NCBI RefSeq assembly: GCF_042650885.1
Contig: NZ_JBHSBU010000001.1
Location: 620,001-684,000 of the forward strand
From: Chitinimonas_A lacunae
Lineage (GTDB): Bacteria > Pseudomonadota > Gammaproteobacteria > Burkholderiales > Chitinimonadaceae
DNA: 64,000 bases
Direction: 5' to 3'
The notes under the pieces were generated by a model. That model was not told the DNA's origin, made no database searches, and saw only the letters and a program-made list of their open reading frames with translations. A program made the translations under genes and the position numbers. Positions 25,982-32,589 of this stretch are shown piece after piece (within the stretch, counting starts at the first letter, position 1; every line of letters begins with the position of its first letter).

Positions 25982-26728
25982 TCAAACCTTACTGTTGCGG
26001 AGCAAGGCTGATGCCTTTTGGATTATTGGGATATTGCTCCAATCAAACCACCGTATTACCATTGTGCCATTTTCTCTTAAGGTTATGGGGGCCATATTCA
26101 GGTTGGCATGAGATGAAGCGCTTATCCACCACCAAACGCCTCCATAAATAAAGCGATACCAACGCAAGCCATCAAATTTCTTTTGGTCTGCGCCAGCAAT
26201 CAATTTACGAATACGATTGGTCTTGGGGTCAATGACAGCGTAGCCGAAGATTTGATAATCATTTTGCTTTCCCGGATTCAGTTCGAGAAGCATCTCCCGT
26301 AACTTTTCTTCATGAGAGCCGAGCCTAACACAATTGAATTGAGGGCGAGTGCTAACTCCAGCGCGAAATAGCACGCTCAGATGAAATAGTTTGAATAACG
26401 GATAATCTACTTTTATCTGCGCGATATGCTCTGTGCTAGGCCAAGGATCAGGTAAAGGATTGGCCTCTACCCACATAGCTTTAAATGCACTCTCTATCTT
26501 GTTTGCAAGATGCTGCTCACAGGATTCACAGAGAAGGTGTTCTCTCTCACCGATCTGGACAGGTTTCCATCCTTTGCGGAATCTTCCATTAATGCCCATC
26601 ATCTGATGATTCTTGTTGTAAAGTTTCTTGTAAAGAAATTCGGGAATTATATGGGAATTGCACAGTTCGCCAACCTTTAAGCATAATTGGCAAATTCCAA
26701 GGATGGGATTGGTGTTTTGATTTTTCAC
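25982..26728 (-). CDS. Zinc-type Cys/His protein with SHIIP motif (HNH-like), 248 aa
   Basis: The protein opens with C13-x2-C16, then C23-N-S-H26-I-I-P, and a second C-x-x-C-E near residue 67-72, an arrangement seen in HNH-like or treble-clef zinc domains. The rest is Trp/Tyr-rich with no membrane helix. The coding sequence is clearly AT-richer than the phage genes and lies on the opposite strand behind the lysis cassette, the position of prophage cargo genes. No catalytic His-Asn pair can be assigned with confidence, so nuclease activity is only possible. A defence role is inference from context. Confidence 0.6.
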   Translation of the reverse strand: MKNQNTNPILGICQLCLKVGELCNSHIIPEFLYKKLYNKNHQMMGINGRFRKGWKPVQIGEREHLLCESCEQHLANKIESAFKAMWVEANPLPDPWPSTEHIAQIKVDYPLFKLFHLSVLFRAGVSTRPQFNCVRLGSHEEKLREMLLELNPGKQNDYQIFGYAVIDPKTNRIRKLIAGADQKKFDGLRWYRFIYGGVWWWISASSHANLNMAPITLRENGTMVIRWFDWSNIPIIQKASALLRNSKV

Positions 26729-26827
26729 AATTCAACCTCTGATTAACATAGACTTTGTTCTCTACTTATCTTAAAGGCCATTAACAAAAATATTCTGGCC
26801 TTGCTGGTTGGCCCCTAACTATTTTCC

Positions 26828-27010
26828 CTATCTCGAGACTTTTCCGTTCGGCCGATCCGATTCAACCTGAGGCGCCGGCTGTACGGGCTTAGGCTGCTTG
26901 TACTTGTAGGGGTGGATATACGGGTGCGACTTCCCGTGGCGACCACGGGCTTCTAATGGGACAGCGACAAGCACCGCCAGGACGGCAGGTGCCGGATAGA
27001 CAGGACGCAT
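26828..27010 (-). CDS. Small putative exported protein, 60 aa
   Basis: GGAGG lies 4 bases before the ATG at 27010. Residues 1-20 are a plausible signal sequence (Ala/Val/Leu-rich, ending LEARG), followed by a short, Lys/His/Tyr/Pro-rich mature part (HPYIHPYKYKQPKPVQP). It overlaps the 3' end of the upstream open frame on the same strand. Similar short Lys/Pro-rich exported peptides are common but unassigned. It may be translationally coupled to the gene before it. Confidence 0.45.
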   Translation of the reverse strand: MRPVYPAPAVLAVLVAVPLEARGRHGKSHPYIHPYKYKQPKPVQPAPQVESDRPNGKVSR

Positions 27011-27405
27011 ACAGCCTCCGAGCTTCTTCTATTCTTCAGATCACTGTAGCGGGGATGGGGGAAATTGCTAGGCCGGGGGGGGGGAGGAAGACCATTGGTC
27101 GAGCGAGGGATAAAGTTTTTAGAGTCCCGTAGATCAGGAGGAGGCCTTGGCAAACGATAGAGTTCAAGAAACAGGCATGGTTTCGGGTTGTGCTGATACG
27201 ATACCGAATGCTCTACCTCATTCGTAAATCGTTTCCGCATACTGGCTATCCACAAAATAATCCGGGATAGATCCAATAATTCGGCCAAGGATGGTTCGGA
27301 GTTCTGAGCAAGAAAAGCCCTAGCCCCTTGAACAGAAACTACCGTGTCCAAGTAGTGGCGTAAATTTTCTTGTTCAGATTCTTCATTCCATGACAGCATC
27401 AGCAT
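26953..27405 (-). CDS. Hypothetical protein, likely frameshift near poly-C
   Basis: Residues 1-105 look like a real soluble protein with an acidic start and helical middle (HYLDTVVSVQGARAFLAQNS). The frame crosses a run of ten C residues on the coding strand (27075-27084) and then continues as Pro/Arg-rich sequence overlapping the small exported gene. A one-base change in the run places a stop (TAG) a few codons later, giving about 115 residues. No family recognised. Confidence 0.4.
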   Translation of the reverse strand: MLMLSWNEESEQENLRHYLDTVVSVQGARAFLAQNSEPSLAELLDLSRIILWIASMRKRFTNEVEHSVSYQHNPKPCLFLELYRLPRPPPDLRDSKNFIPRSTNGLPPPPRPSNFPHPRYSDLKNRRSSEAVCVLSIRHLPSWRCLSLSH

Positions 27406-27505
27406 TGTACCCTAGCAGCGCTACTTACTTTTTGGCGACCTGTTAAGCCTTAAGCAGTTTGCGGAGGTTCAAACCTCCTATTGCGAAAACGGTTAAGGAA
27501 AAAAA

Positions 27506-27823
27506 TTAAGAGTCTTTTTTCTCATTGGCTTCCTTTTCTTTAGTTAAGTTGATTCGGTTTTTTGAAAAGGCACCCCAAATGCAGGAGGCCACAATTTGGA
27601 AAATGAAAAATACAATCGCTAATTCATCTCCTCTTTCTGCGTGAGCTATCAAGCGGTTGGGAAAATCAGACTTGGAAAGCGCGTGCAAGAAATTAAAAAC
27701 TAGCACGGCTATTACGTTACGAAACTTCAGACTGCACCTCCAATAAAAACTGGAGGTTTGCTGCCCGTCGATGCAATAGCTAGGCGCTGCAGGACTAGCT
27801 ATTGTCAGATTAGGGCGGCTCAA
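27506..27823 (-). CDS. Putative small membrane protein
   Basis: The frame allows 105 residues with two hydrophobic segments (about 38-52 and 69-85) and a Lys/Glu-rich end. The N-terminal 35 residues are not convincing and depend on a TTG start with no clear ribosome-binding site, and they overlap the KilA-C remnant on the other strand. Real coding probably covers the second half. Function unknown; the neighbourhood is degraded phage DNA. Confidence 0.3.
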   Translation of the reverse strand: MSRPNLTIASPAAPSYCIDGQQTSSFYWRCSLKFRNVIAVLVFNFLHALSKSDFPNRLIAHAERGDELAIVFFIFQIVASCIWGAFSKNRINLTKEKEANEKKDS

Positions 27824-27863
27824 GAAAGTTTCTAGAGCAAATGCTGGCGTAGCAGGTCAACGT

Positions 27864-28127
27864 GTGATGACGGACGCGGCGAAGCAGCTTCAGATGCGCC
27901 CCAAGGATCTGATCGCGTGGCTGAGTCAACACCATTGGATTTACCGGCGCTCGGGCAGCGATGCGTGGACGGCGTACCAGGAACGGATCGAGCGCGGGTT
28001 GCTGGAACACAAGGTCACGACGGTCGAGCGGGAGGACGGGACGGAGAAGGTGGTCACGCAAGCGAGGGTGACGGCCAAGGGGTTGGCACGGTTGGCGGAG
28101 GAGGTGTCGCGGAGGGCGGCTGCATAA
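27864..28127 (+). pseudogene. KilA-C (antirepressor C-terminal) domain remnant
   Basis: The 87-residue product reads TDAAKQLQMRPKDLIAWLSQ, then WIYRRSGSDAWTAYQERI, then LEHKVTTVEREDGTEK and ARVTAKGLARLAEEV. This is the KilA-C/ANT domain found at the C-terminus of phage antirepressors. Intact antirepressors are 200-280 residues with an N-terminal Bro-N, Rha or KilA-N domain; upstream of GTG 27864 the frame is open only to 27780 and shows nothing similar. It is therefore best read as the 3' part of a broken antirepressor gene, though a short standalone product is possible. Confidence 0.7.
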
Positions 28128-28191
28128 AGTTACTTGGCGAGACAGAAATTGTTTCGTCTGCTTCCTAATGTTTTGATTTGAGGAGCCAATA

Positions 28192-28680
28192 ATGATTATT
28201 GAGGCGCATGAATTCTTAGTGGGGGTTAATGGATATTTCTACTTGGGGCCTATCCTTGGGGTTCTTGTTGGAGCATTCATTGGGTCTTTCTTTACTCGGT
28301 ATCATAACGACAGAAATTCTTATGCTGCGGCTTGTGCAAAATTTCGAGCAGCTTTTGCTCCCCTGTTAGCAATTATTTATCTGGCAAGACACCATGGCTC
28401 GCACAACAAACCTTCAGTCCGGGCTGATGTGCAAAAGGCTCTATTGAGTCACGGAGCTGCTGTGGAAGAGTTCAGGCCATTTGTATCAAAGGGGAAAGCT
28501 AAGGCTTTTCAGGAGGCGTGGGAAGATTATCGTAAGAATGCTGCATTAGATGAATTTGAGGCTGCTGGGACAGAGTCGGCAGAATCCTCTTCTGGCAATG
28601 AGCTGCAGGCAGAAGAATTGCTTGAGGCGAAAATTAATAAATTACTAAGTTTTGCTAATTTTAAGAACTCTATAGTTTAG
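28192..28680 (+). CDS. Membrane-anchored hypothetical protein, 162 aa
   Basis: GAGGAG stands 7 bases before ATG 28192. One N-terminal membrane helix (about residues 12-34, LGPILGVLVGAFIGSFFT) is followed by a helical cytoplasmic domain with Asp/Glu/Lys-rich segments. A terminator lies about 40 bases after the stop. The gene is AT-richer than the phage core. Similar one-helix proteins with a 120-residue soluble domain occur as unnamed prophage cargo. No catalytic motif seen. Confidence 0.6.
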   Translation: MIIEAHEFLVGVNGYFYLGPILGVLVGAFIGSFFTRYHNDRNSYAAACAKFRAAFAPLLAIIYLARHHGSHNKPSVRADVQKALLSHGAAVEEFRPFVSKGKAKAFQEAWEDYRKNAALDEFEAAGTESAESSSGNELQAEELLEAKINKLLSFANFKNSIV

Positions 28681-28719
28681 ACGGGACGGAACTGAACTTT
28701 GTTCGGAATGTGATGGGGA

Positions 28720-28745
28720 AAGGCCCGGGAATTTGGGCCTTCTTG
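28720..28745 (+). terminator. Terminator after the membrane-anchored protein
   Basis: AAGGCCC (28720-28726) pairs with GGGCCTT (28735-28741) over an 8-base loop; the downstream T run is short. Confidence 0.5.
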
Positions 28746-28765
28746 CTGGTGTTTTGACTTGGCAC

Positions 28766-28870
28766 GGCTTTGTTGCATAAATATCTTCAAGTGTTTGATT
28801 TTTAAAGGAAATAACAAATTTTGTCGATCATAAAAAATCCATAACTTGGTTTGGGTTATGCAACAAAACC
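28766..28870. mobile_element. 105-bp MITE with IS903/IS5-type ends
   Basis: The ends are GGCTTTGTTGCATAA (28766-28780) and its inverted copy TTATGCAACAAAACC (28856-28870), 14 of 15 matching. The sequence ACTTGGCAC directly flanks both sides (28757-28765 and 28871-28879), a perfect 9-bp target duplication. IS903-group elements of the IS5 family have such ends and make 9-bp duplications. The interior is AT-rich and has no open frame, so the element is non-autonomous. Insertion occurred at the stop codon of the neighbouring PIN-like gene without changing its protein. Confidence 0.85.
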
Positions 28871-28878
28871 ACTTGGCA

Positions 28879-29457
28879 CTATAAGTTAATTAATAAAAAA
28901 ACCATCTCATCTGGCCTCATCATCTTGACGGGGCGTGCTAATTTTGAGCTTGTCATGGCATTAATGCGCTCAAGGTTTCTGTGAAAGCCGCCGTCTATCG
29001 TGACGAAATAATCGTTGTCATACCAGATATGGCTCCATAGAGCGAAAACATCCCCCTTTGCATTCCTCACTTTTCTTTGTGTTTTGGGATCCTGAAGTTC
29101 CGCACACAAGTCAAGAGGCTCTTGAGGGGAAAGTATCGCATGAATTTCCTCCTCTAATGCCCAACCCTCTTCGGTGGCTGATGTGTGGCCCCATGATCCC
29201 ATCTCCCAACAAAATGGATAATCAAGCATCTGAGGCTTGATTAACCCTATCCTTTCGCAATAGGCCAACCATTCTCCCTCAGGAACAATGTCTTTTCCTT
29301 CTTTGTTGTTTTCCACCAAATTGGCTGAGGAGATGCAAATCTGTATGGTCTGATCGTTATGAAGACGAAATAGCTCTCGCGCTGCTTCGGTGCAATCTTC
29401 TTCTTTTTCAGCAGCAAAAATAACGTTTCTGTCTATGGTGATCCTTGGCAGTTCCAT
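28879..29457 (-). CDS. PIN-like domain protein, 192 aa
   Basis: The N-terminus TIDRNVIFAA places Asp8 and Asn10 at the end of strand 1, as in PIN ribonucleases. Near residues 135-160 are KGDVFALWSHIWYDNDYFVT and IDGGFHRN, which fit the later PIN acidic residues and the strand that ends FVT-x-D. A mid-protein Glu could complete the metal site. PIN proteins are usually RNases; as no antitoxin gene is adjacent, this may be a stand-alone or defence-related nuclease. It is AT-rich and sits among prophage cargo. The MITE abuts its stop codon. Confidence 0.55.
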   Translation of the reverse strand: MELPRITIDRNVIFAAEKEEDCTEAARELFRLHNDQTIQICISSANLVENNKEGKDIVPEGEWLAYCERIGLIKPQMLDYPFCWEMGSWGHTSATEEGWALEEEIHAILSPQEPLDLCAELQDPKTQRKVRNAKGDVFALWSHIWYDNDYFVTIDGGFHRNLERINAMTSSKLARPVKMMRPDEMVFLLINL

Positions 29458-29524
29458 ATATCTGTTCTCCTGTTTAGTTAACCATGTCCGGTAACCAGTG
29501 TTGGGTTACCTTCTTTGCCTAGGG

Positions 29525-29851
29525 CTATCGCTGCATCCGCCTACGAACCAACGGCACCCACTGTCGCGCCGCCACCGATCCTGCGACAACAAGCGTCTGA
29601 ACGAGCTGCGCCCCCTCATCGCCGATCCCATCCACCACTGTCGTAACGATCACCTCCGCGCCCACCGCCGGCCGCCGCTTTACCTCAATCACTTCCCCGC
29701 CTGCTACCGGTCGCCATGCCGTCCCCGCCTCGCTCTCGCGAAACCGTCTTTCCTCCGCTCGGAACAGTCGCATGATGGCGCCGCCCGTCATCCCTCGCGG
29801 CCCACAATCCGCCGCGCCGATTCGCACCGCCACCCGTTGATTGATCAACAT
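29525..29851 (-). CDS. Small phage-type hypothetical protein, 108 aa
   Basis: ATG at 29851 is preceded by AGGGAGG at ideal spacing, so the longer frame to 29914 is rejected. The protein contains RIGAADCGPRGMTGGAIMRL and alternates short strands with charged turns. High GC resembles the phage genes rather than the AT-rich cargo. Function not recognised. A terminator for the upstream pair lies before it, so it is probably transcribed separately. Confidence 0.5.
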   Translation of the reverse strand: MLINQRVAVRIGAADCGPRGMTGGAIMRLFRAEERRFRESEAGTAWRPVAGGEVIEVKRRPAVGAEVIVTTVVDGIGDEGAQLVQTLVVAGSVAARQWVPLVRRRMQR

Positions 29852-29944
29852 GCCGGCCTCCCTGTCGTTGTTGAGCTGGATACGATAGCGCGGCCGGCCG
29901 GTGCTGTGACCCACCGTAAAGCGTTACGCGCGTCGAAAAGCAAA

Positions 29945-29972
29945 AAGCCCGGTTTCCCGGGCTTCTGTTCTG
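29945..29972 (-). terminator. Terminator on the minus strand
   Basis: AGCCCGG and CCGGGCT (29946-29952 and 29957-29963) pair over a 4-base loop; on the minus strand TTTTGCTTTT follows. It ends the operon 30589-29985. Confidence 0.6.
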
Positions 29973-29984
29973 CTGCTGCACTCT

Positions 29985-30308
29985 TCAGCGCGACTCAAGC
30001 ATAAAGCTCCAGGCGAAGCGCGCCGCGAAGCAGGCGGTGACCAGCCAAAGCACGGCCGCTAACCCCAATGCCACCGAGGATGCTTGAGCTTGGAGTACCA
30101 GCACCTCCGCGATCGAAGGAAGGCCGCCTATCGCTGGTGTGGCCGGGGGTTGCAACATCGCGCTGACCAGCACGGCAATTAGAGCGGGCGCGCCAAAGCC
30201 GATCATCCCCCGCACGGCGCCATATCGCATGATCAGAACCGGATCGCGCGGATGGGCCGTATAGGCATTCAGGATGCTCGAGAGAATGCCGAGGATGAAC
30301 TCCATCAC
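29985..30308 (-). CDS. Putative membrane protein, 107 aa
   Basis: Start GTG/ATG at 30308/30305 overlaps the stop of the preceding gene (TGATG). Two or three hydrophobic segments lie at about 32-52, 65-85 and 85-103. Ends in a short basic tail. It forms a two-gene unit with the small exported protein, which may be a partner. No family recognised. Confidence 0.5.
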   Translation of the reverse strand: MMEFILGILSSILNAYTAHPRDPVLIMRYGAVRGMIGFGAPALIAVLVSAMLQPPATPAIGGLPSIAEVLVLQAQASSVALGLAAVLWLVTACFAARFAWSFMLESR

Positions 30309-30589
30309 GCCGGATCCTTGACCGTGACCCGGACGGCCGTCTTGTCCTTCGGCGTCACCTCAACGTCGATATCGTCGACCTTCTTCGCGCCGTTGCCCTT
30401 GAGCGTGTATTCCACGCCGTCGAGCGTGACCTTCTTCGTCTCGCTCCGGCCAATCTGGGTCGTGTGCGTGCTGCCTTTAGGCGTCGCCAGATGGACTTCG
30501 ATCTGGGGCTCCATCGGAAACGAGTTCGCGGCAAAAGCCGGGGCTAAGGCGAGTGCTGTGACGGTGGCGATAATAGTACGTCCGAACAT
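30305..30589 (-). CDS. Small exported protein, 94 aa
   Basis: GAGGAGG precedes ATG 30589 and selects this start. Residues 1-19 form a signal peptide (TIIATVTALALAPAFA, cleavage after AFA). The mature part is strand-rich with alternating Lys and Thr (TPKGSTHTTQIGRSETKKVT). Translationally coupled to the following membrane protein. Perhaps an exclusion or surface accessory encoded by the prophage; function not known. Confidence 0.55.
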   Translation of the reverse strand: MFGRTIIATVTALALAPAFAANSFPMEPQIEVHLATPKGSTHTTQIGRSETKKVTLDGVEYTLKGNGAKKVDDIDVEVTPKDKTAVRVTVKDPA

Positions 30590-30776
30590 TTTATTTTCCT
30601 CCTCAAGATGAGCCGGCGATTGTAGCCGGGCTGAGGTGGACCGGTGAAGCCGACCGTCGGTTCCGCAAGCAGGGCCCTGCAAATGGAGCTGCTTTCTGGC
30701 AAACTGGAGTGATGCAATTTCGTCAGAAAACGACGGTGTTGGGAAGCTTTCGGCTCGGGATGGTATTTTTCATGGC

Positions 30777-30890
30777 ATGAACCCTATGACCCTCCCTGAG
30801 ACCCGCATCAATCCTAGAGATTTTCCCCTCATTAACAATGGAGTGGGAATGATTGCGCCTCCGGTAACAGCGAGTACCCAAAAGCATTAA
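30777..30890 (+). CDS. Possible 37-aa peptide before a terminator
   Basis: ATG to TAA gives 37 residues (begins MNPMTLPETRIN), and a strong terminator begins 8 bases later. No good ribosome-binding site is seen at this start, so it may be non-coding leader or a small RNA gene ending at the terminator. Nothing else was found between 30590 and 30974 on either strand. Confidence 0.25.
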   Translation: MNPMTLPETRINPRDFPLINNGVGMIAPPVTASTQKH

Positions 30891-30898
30891 AATCCTCT

Positions 30899-30926
30899 GA
30901 AGCCCGCGTCACAGCGGGCTTCTTTA
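30899..30926 (+). terminator. Strong intrinsic terminator
   Basis: GAAGCCCGC (30899-30907) pairs perfectly with GCGGGCTTC (30914-30922), loop of 6, followed by TTTATG. It ends a plus-strand transcript of unknown content. Confidence 0.6.
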
Positions 30927-30974
30927 TGTCTTGATCCAGTATTTTTGGTAATTGCGGGCGTCCTCACAGCTACT

Positions 30975-31301
30975 TCATTTACCCATCCGCTGGTGAGGCA
31001 GACGTTTTTTCAACGATGCCCGCTCTTGTGGTGTGCGTCCCTGGCGATTTGCACGGTGCTCGGCGATTTCGGCAAATTCCCGGGGAGACTGGTAATGGCG
31101 GCCGTCCTTGCCCATCTCCCATACCGTGCAGGCCTGGTTTTCCAGTAGGGGCAAATAAGCGCTCCAGGCTTCGGCAGAGGTGCCCGCCATCGCTGTGCGC
31201 TCAAGGGTACGCAGGCGGCGATGCCAGATTTTTTTCTCGTCCCGTTCGCTGGTGCAACTAGTGATGGCGAAAATAGGTTTTTTGCGGCGGCTGCGGCTCA
31301 T
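30975..31301 (-). CDS. Conserved hypothetical protein, 108 aa
   Basis: The N-terminus (MSRSRRKKPIFAITSCTSER, then KKIWHRRLRT) recurs in short conserved proteins from many bacteria and phages. The protein is strongly basic and rich in Arg/Lys, so it may bind nucleic acid. There is no good ribosome-binding site at the ATG. No partner gene is adjacent. Function unknown. Confidence 0.6.
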   Translation of the reverse strand: MSRSRRKKPIFAITSCTSERDEKKIWHRRLRTLERTAMAGTSAEAWSAYLPLLENQACTVWEMGKDGRHYQSPREFAEIAEHRANRQGRTPQERASLKKRLPHQRMGK

Positions 31302-31427
31302 AGTGCAGGGCTTGATCCCAAATCTTTAATTGTCATGCATTCATGCATTCGAGACGATCAACAGTCACGCACCTGGTCTTGTTGGCTGTGCATGCGTGAT
31401 GTGCTCGTAAAAGAATAGAAAAGCAAG

Positions 31428-31455
31428 AGACCTGGAAAACCCAGGTCTTTTGCTT
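31428..31455 (+). terminator. Hairpin terminator, possibly two-way
   Basis: AGACCTGG (31428-31435) pairs with CCAGGTCT (31441-31448) with a 5-base loop; TTTGCTTT follows and A-rich sequence precedes, so it could also end minus-strand transcription of the effector gene. Confidence 0.55.
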
Positions 31456-31523
31456 TGAAGCACTACCTTTTGGACAGGAGGATTGGGGGTGTTAATCAGT
31501 TCCAACCCACAAGATCTTATCTG

Positions 31524-32084
31524 TTACTCGTAGCGTTTTATAAATCCTGCCTGGGTCATGGTCGGATAAGCAGACCTTAACCAGACTCTGACAAAGGAAA
31601 TCAGTGCCTGAAAGGTATTGAAGCTGGCCTGGCCATAATCCGGGTCGAAAAATTTATAAGACACGGCGTCGATTGCCAGCGCATGTCCAATAGGTCGGGT
31701 ATTTGGAGCCATCCTGCTGGATATTCCTATGAAATAATAGCCTCGACCGAAAACCTTATTCAGCAGCGCATCTATTACCGATTCTGCTTGCGCCTCGAAA
31801 TACTCAGTCTCTCTTATCCCCGCAAAGGACAGGTATTCTCCTACATAATCGACCATTGCCGGGGTGTGTTGGTTAATTTTCAACTGCATGACTTCATTTC
31901 GGCCCTCATCAAGAGCAGTATCGGCCTTGAAGTTGATGCCGATTTTGCGATTAAGAATCCACTTTGCCGCTAATGGTGCGCAAACACCATCCCTGCCGAA
32001 GGTGTTATTTCCTAGAAATCTATTCTGCGTCCACTTCTTCGCCGTTCCCCCATTTTCCTCTACGGTTTGTTTGAAACTAGCCAT
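31524..32084 (-). CDS. YopT/AvrPphB-like cysteine protease (peptidase C58)
   Basis: The 186-residue protein carries the C58 triad: Cys35 in GVCAPLAAKWI, His134 in GHALAID, and Asp147 in FFDPDYG. In the family these motifs define papain-like proteases injected by type III secretion (Yersinia YopT, Pseudomonas AvrPphB) or found in large toxins. Length corresponds to the catalytic domain alone. An excellent AAGGAGG site selects ATG 32084. The gene is AT-richer than the chromosomal genes and sits at the border between prophage DNA and the core genome. No secretion signal can be judged from sequence. Confidence 0.78.
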   Translation of the reverse strand: MASFKQTVEENGGTAKKWTQNRFLGNNTFGRDGVCAPLAAKWILNRKIGINFKADTALDEGRNEVMQLKINQHTPAMVDYVGEYLSFAGIRETEYFEAQAESVIDALLNKVFGRGYYFIGISSRMAPNTRPIGHALAIDAVSYKFFDPDYGQASFNTFQALISFVRVWLRSAYPTMTQAGFIKRYE

Positions 32085-32494
32085 GCGACCTCCTTGATGG
32101 GTTGTTTTTTAGATGACCTGGATTGCCTATTGAATAGGCGTTCGAAAATCTTATCAGGAATGCCTGGGGAGCGCATGATGACTGTTGCTTTGCTTGTTGG
32201 ATTTTTAAATGCACCGTTTTCAACGACGCGGCCTGAGAGGCAAGGTGTCAGACCCGCTGCTGTGGGAGGAGGGACTATATATTTCAATGATATATTTTGT
32301 TCGTCTGATGATAAAAAACGAGCAGCAAGGCTCTCTTGAGCCAACCATGGAGGAAATTCATTCCTTAAACTATCCATGGGTCGGACGTCAAGGATTCGTA
32401 GCGATCCGGAAATGCCGGTGCCGGTCGGATCGTAGAGGGGGGCGTCCGACCTTTGCTGGGTATCCTTGCTGGATCGGGCTTTGCTCTGCCCCAT
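32060..32494 (-). CDS. Hypothetical protein upstream of the C58 protease
   Basis: A 144-residue frame that overlaps the C58 protease start by 25 bases on the same strand. The sequence is polar with Ser/Pro/Arg-rich stretches and no membrane helix. There is no strong ribosome-binding site at the ATG. It could be a chaperone or an N-terminal piece of the effector, or a chance frame. If genuine, the overlap would couple it to the protease. Confidence 0.35.
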   Translation of the reverse strand: MGQSKARSSKDTQQRSDAPLYDPTGTGISGSLRILDVRPMDSLRNEFPPWLAQESLAARFLSSDEQNISLKYIVPPPTAAGLTPCLSGRVVENGAFKNPTSKATVIMRSPGIPDKIFERLFNRQSRSSKKQPIKEVAWLVSNKP

Positions 32495-32589
32495 TGACCG
32501 AACTTTTGATAGCGGAAACCAGCTTTTCGCGCAGAGACGTCTACAATCGGAATCATTGCCGACCTAGAGGGTGGACAGGATTGGCTGCC

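Noticed and set aside
29498..30004. 168-residue plus-strand frame
   Set aside because: It lies opposite a minus-strand gene with a strong ribosome-binding site and its sequence is Arg/Pro-rich shadow.
30945..31148. 67-residue plus-strand frame
   Set aside because: It lies opposite the conserved MSRSRRKK protein and has no RBS.
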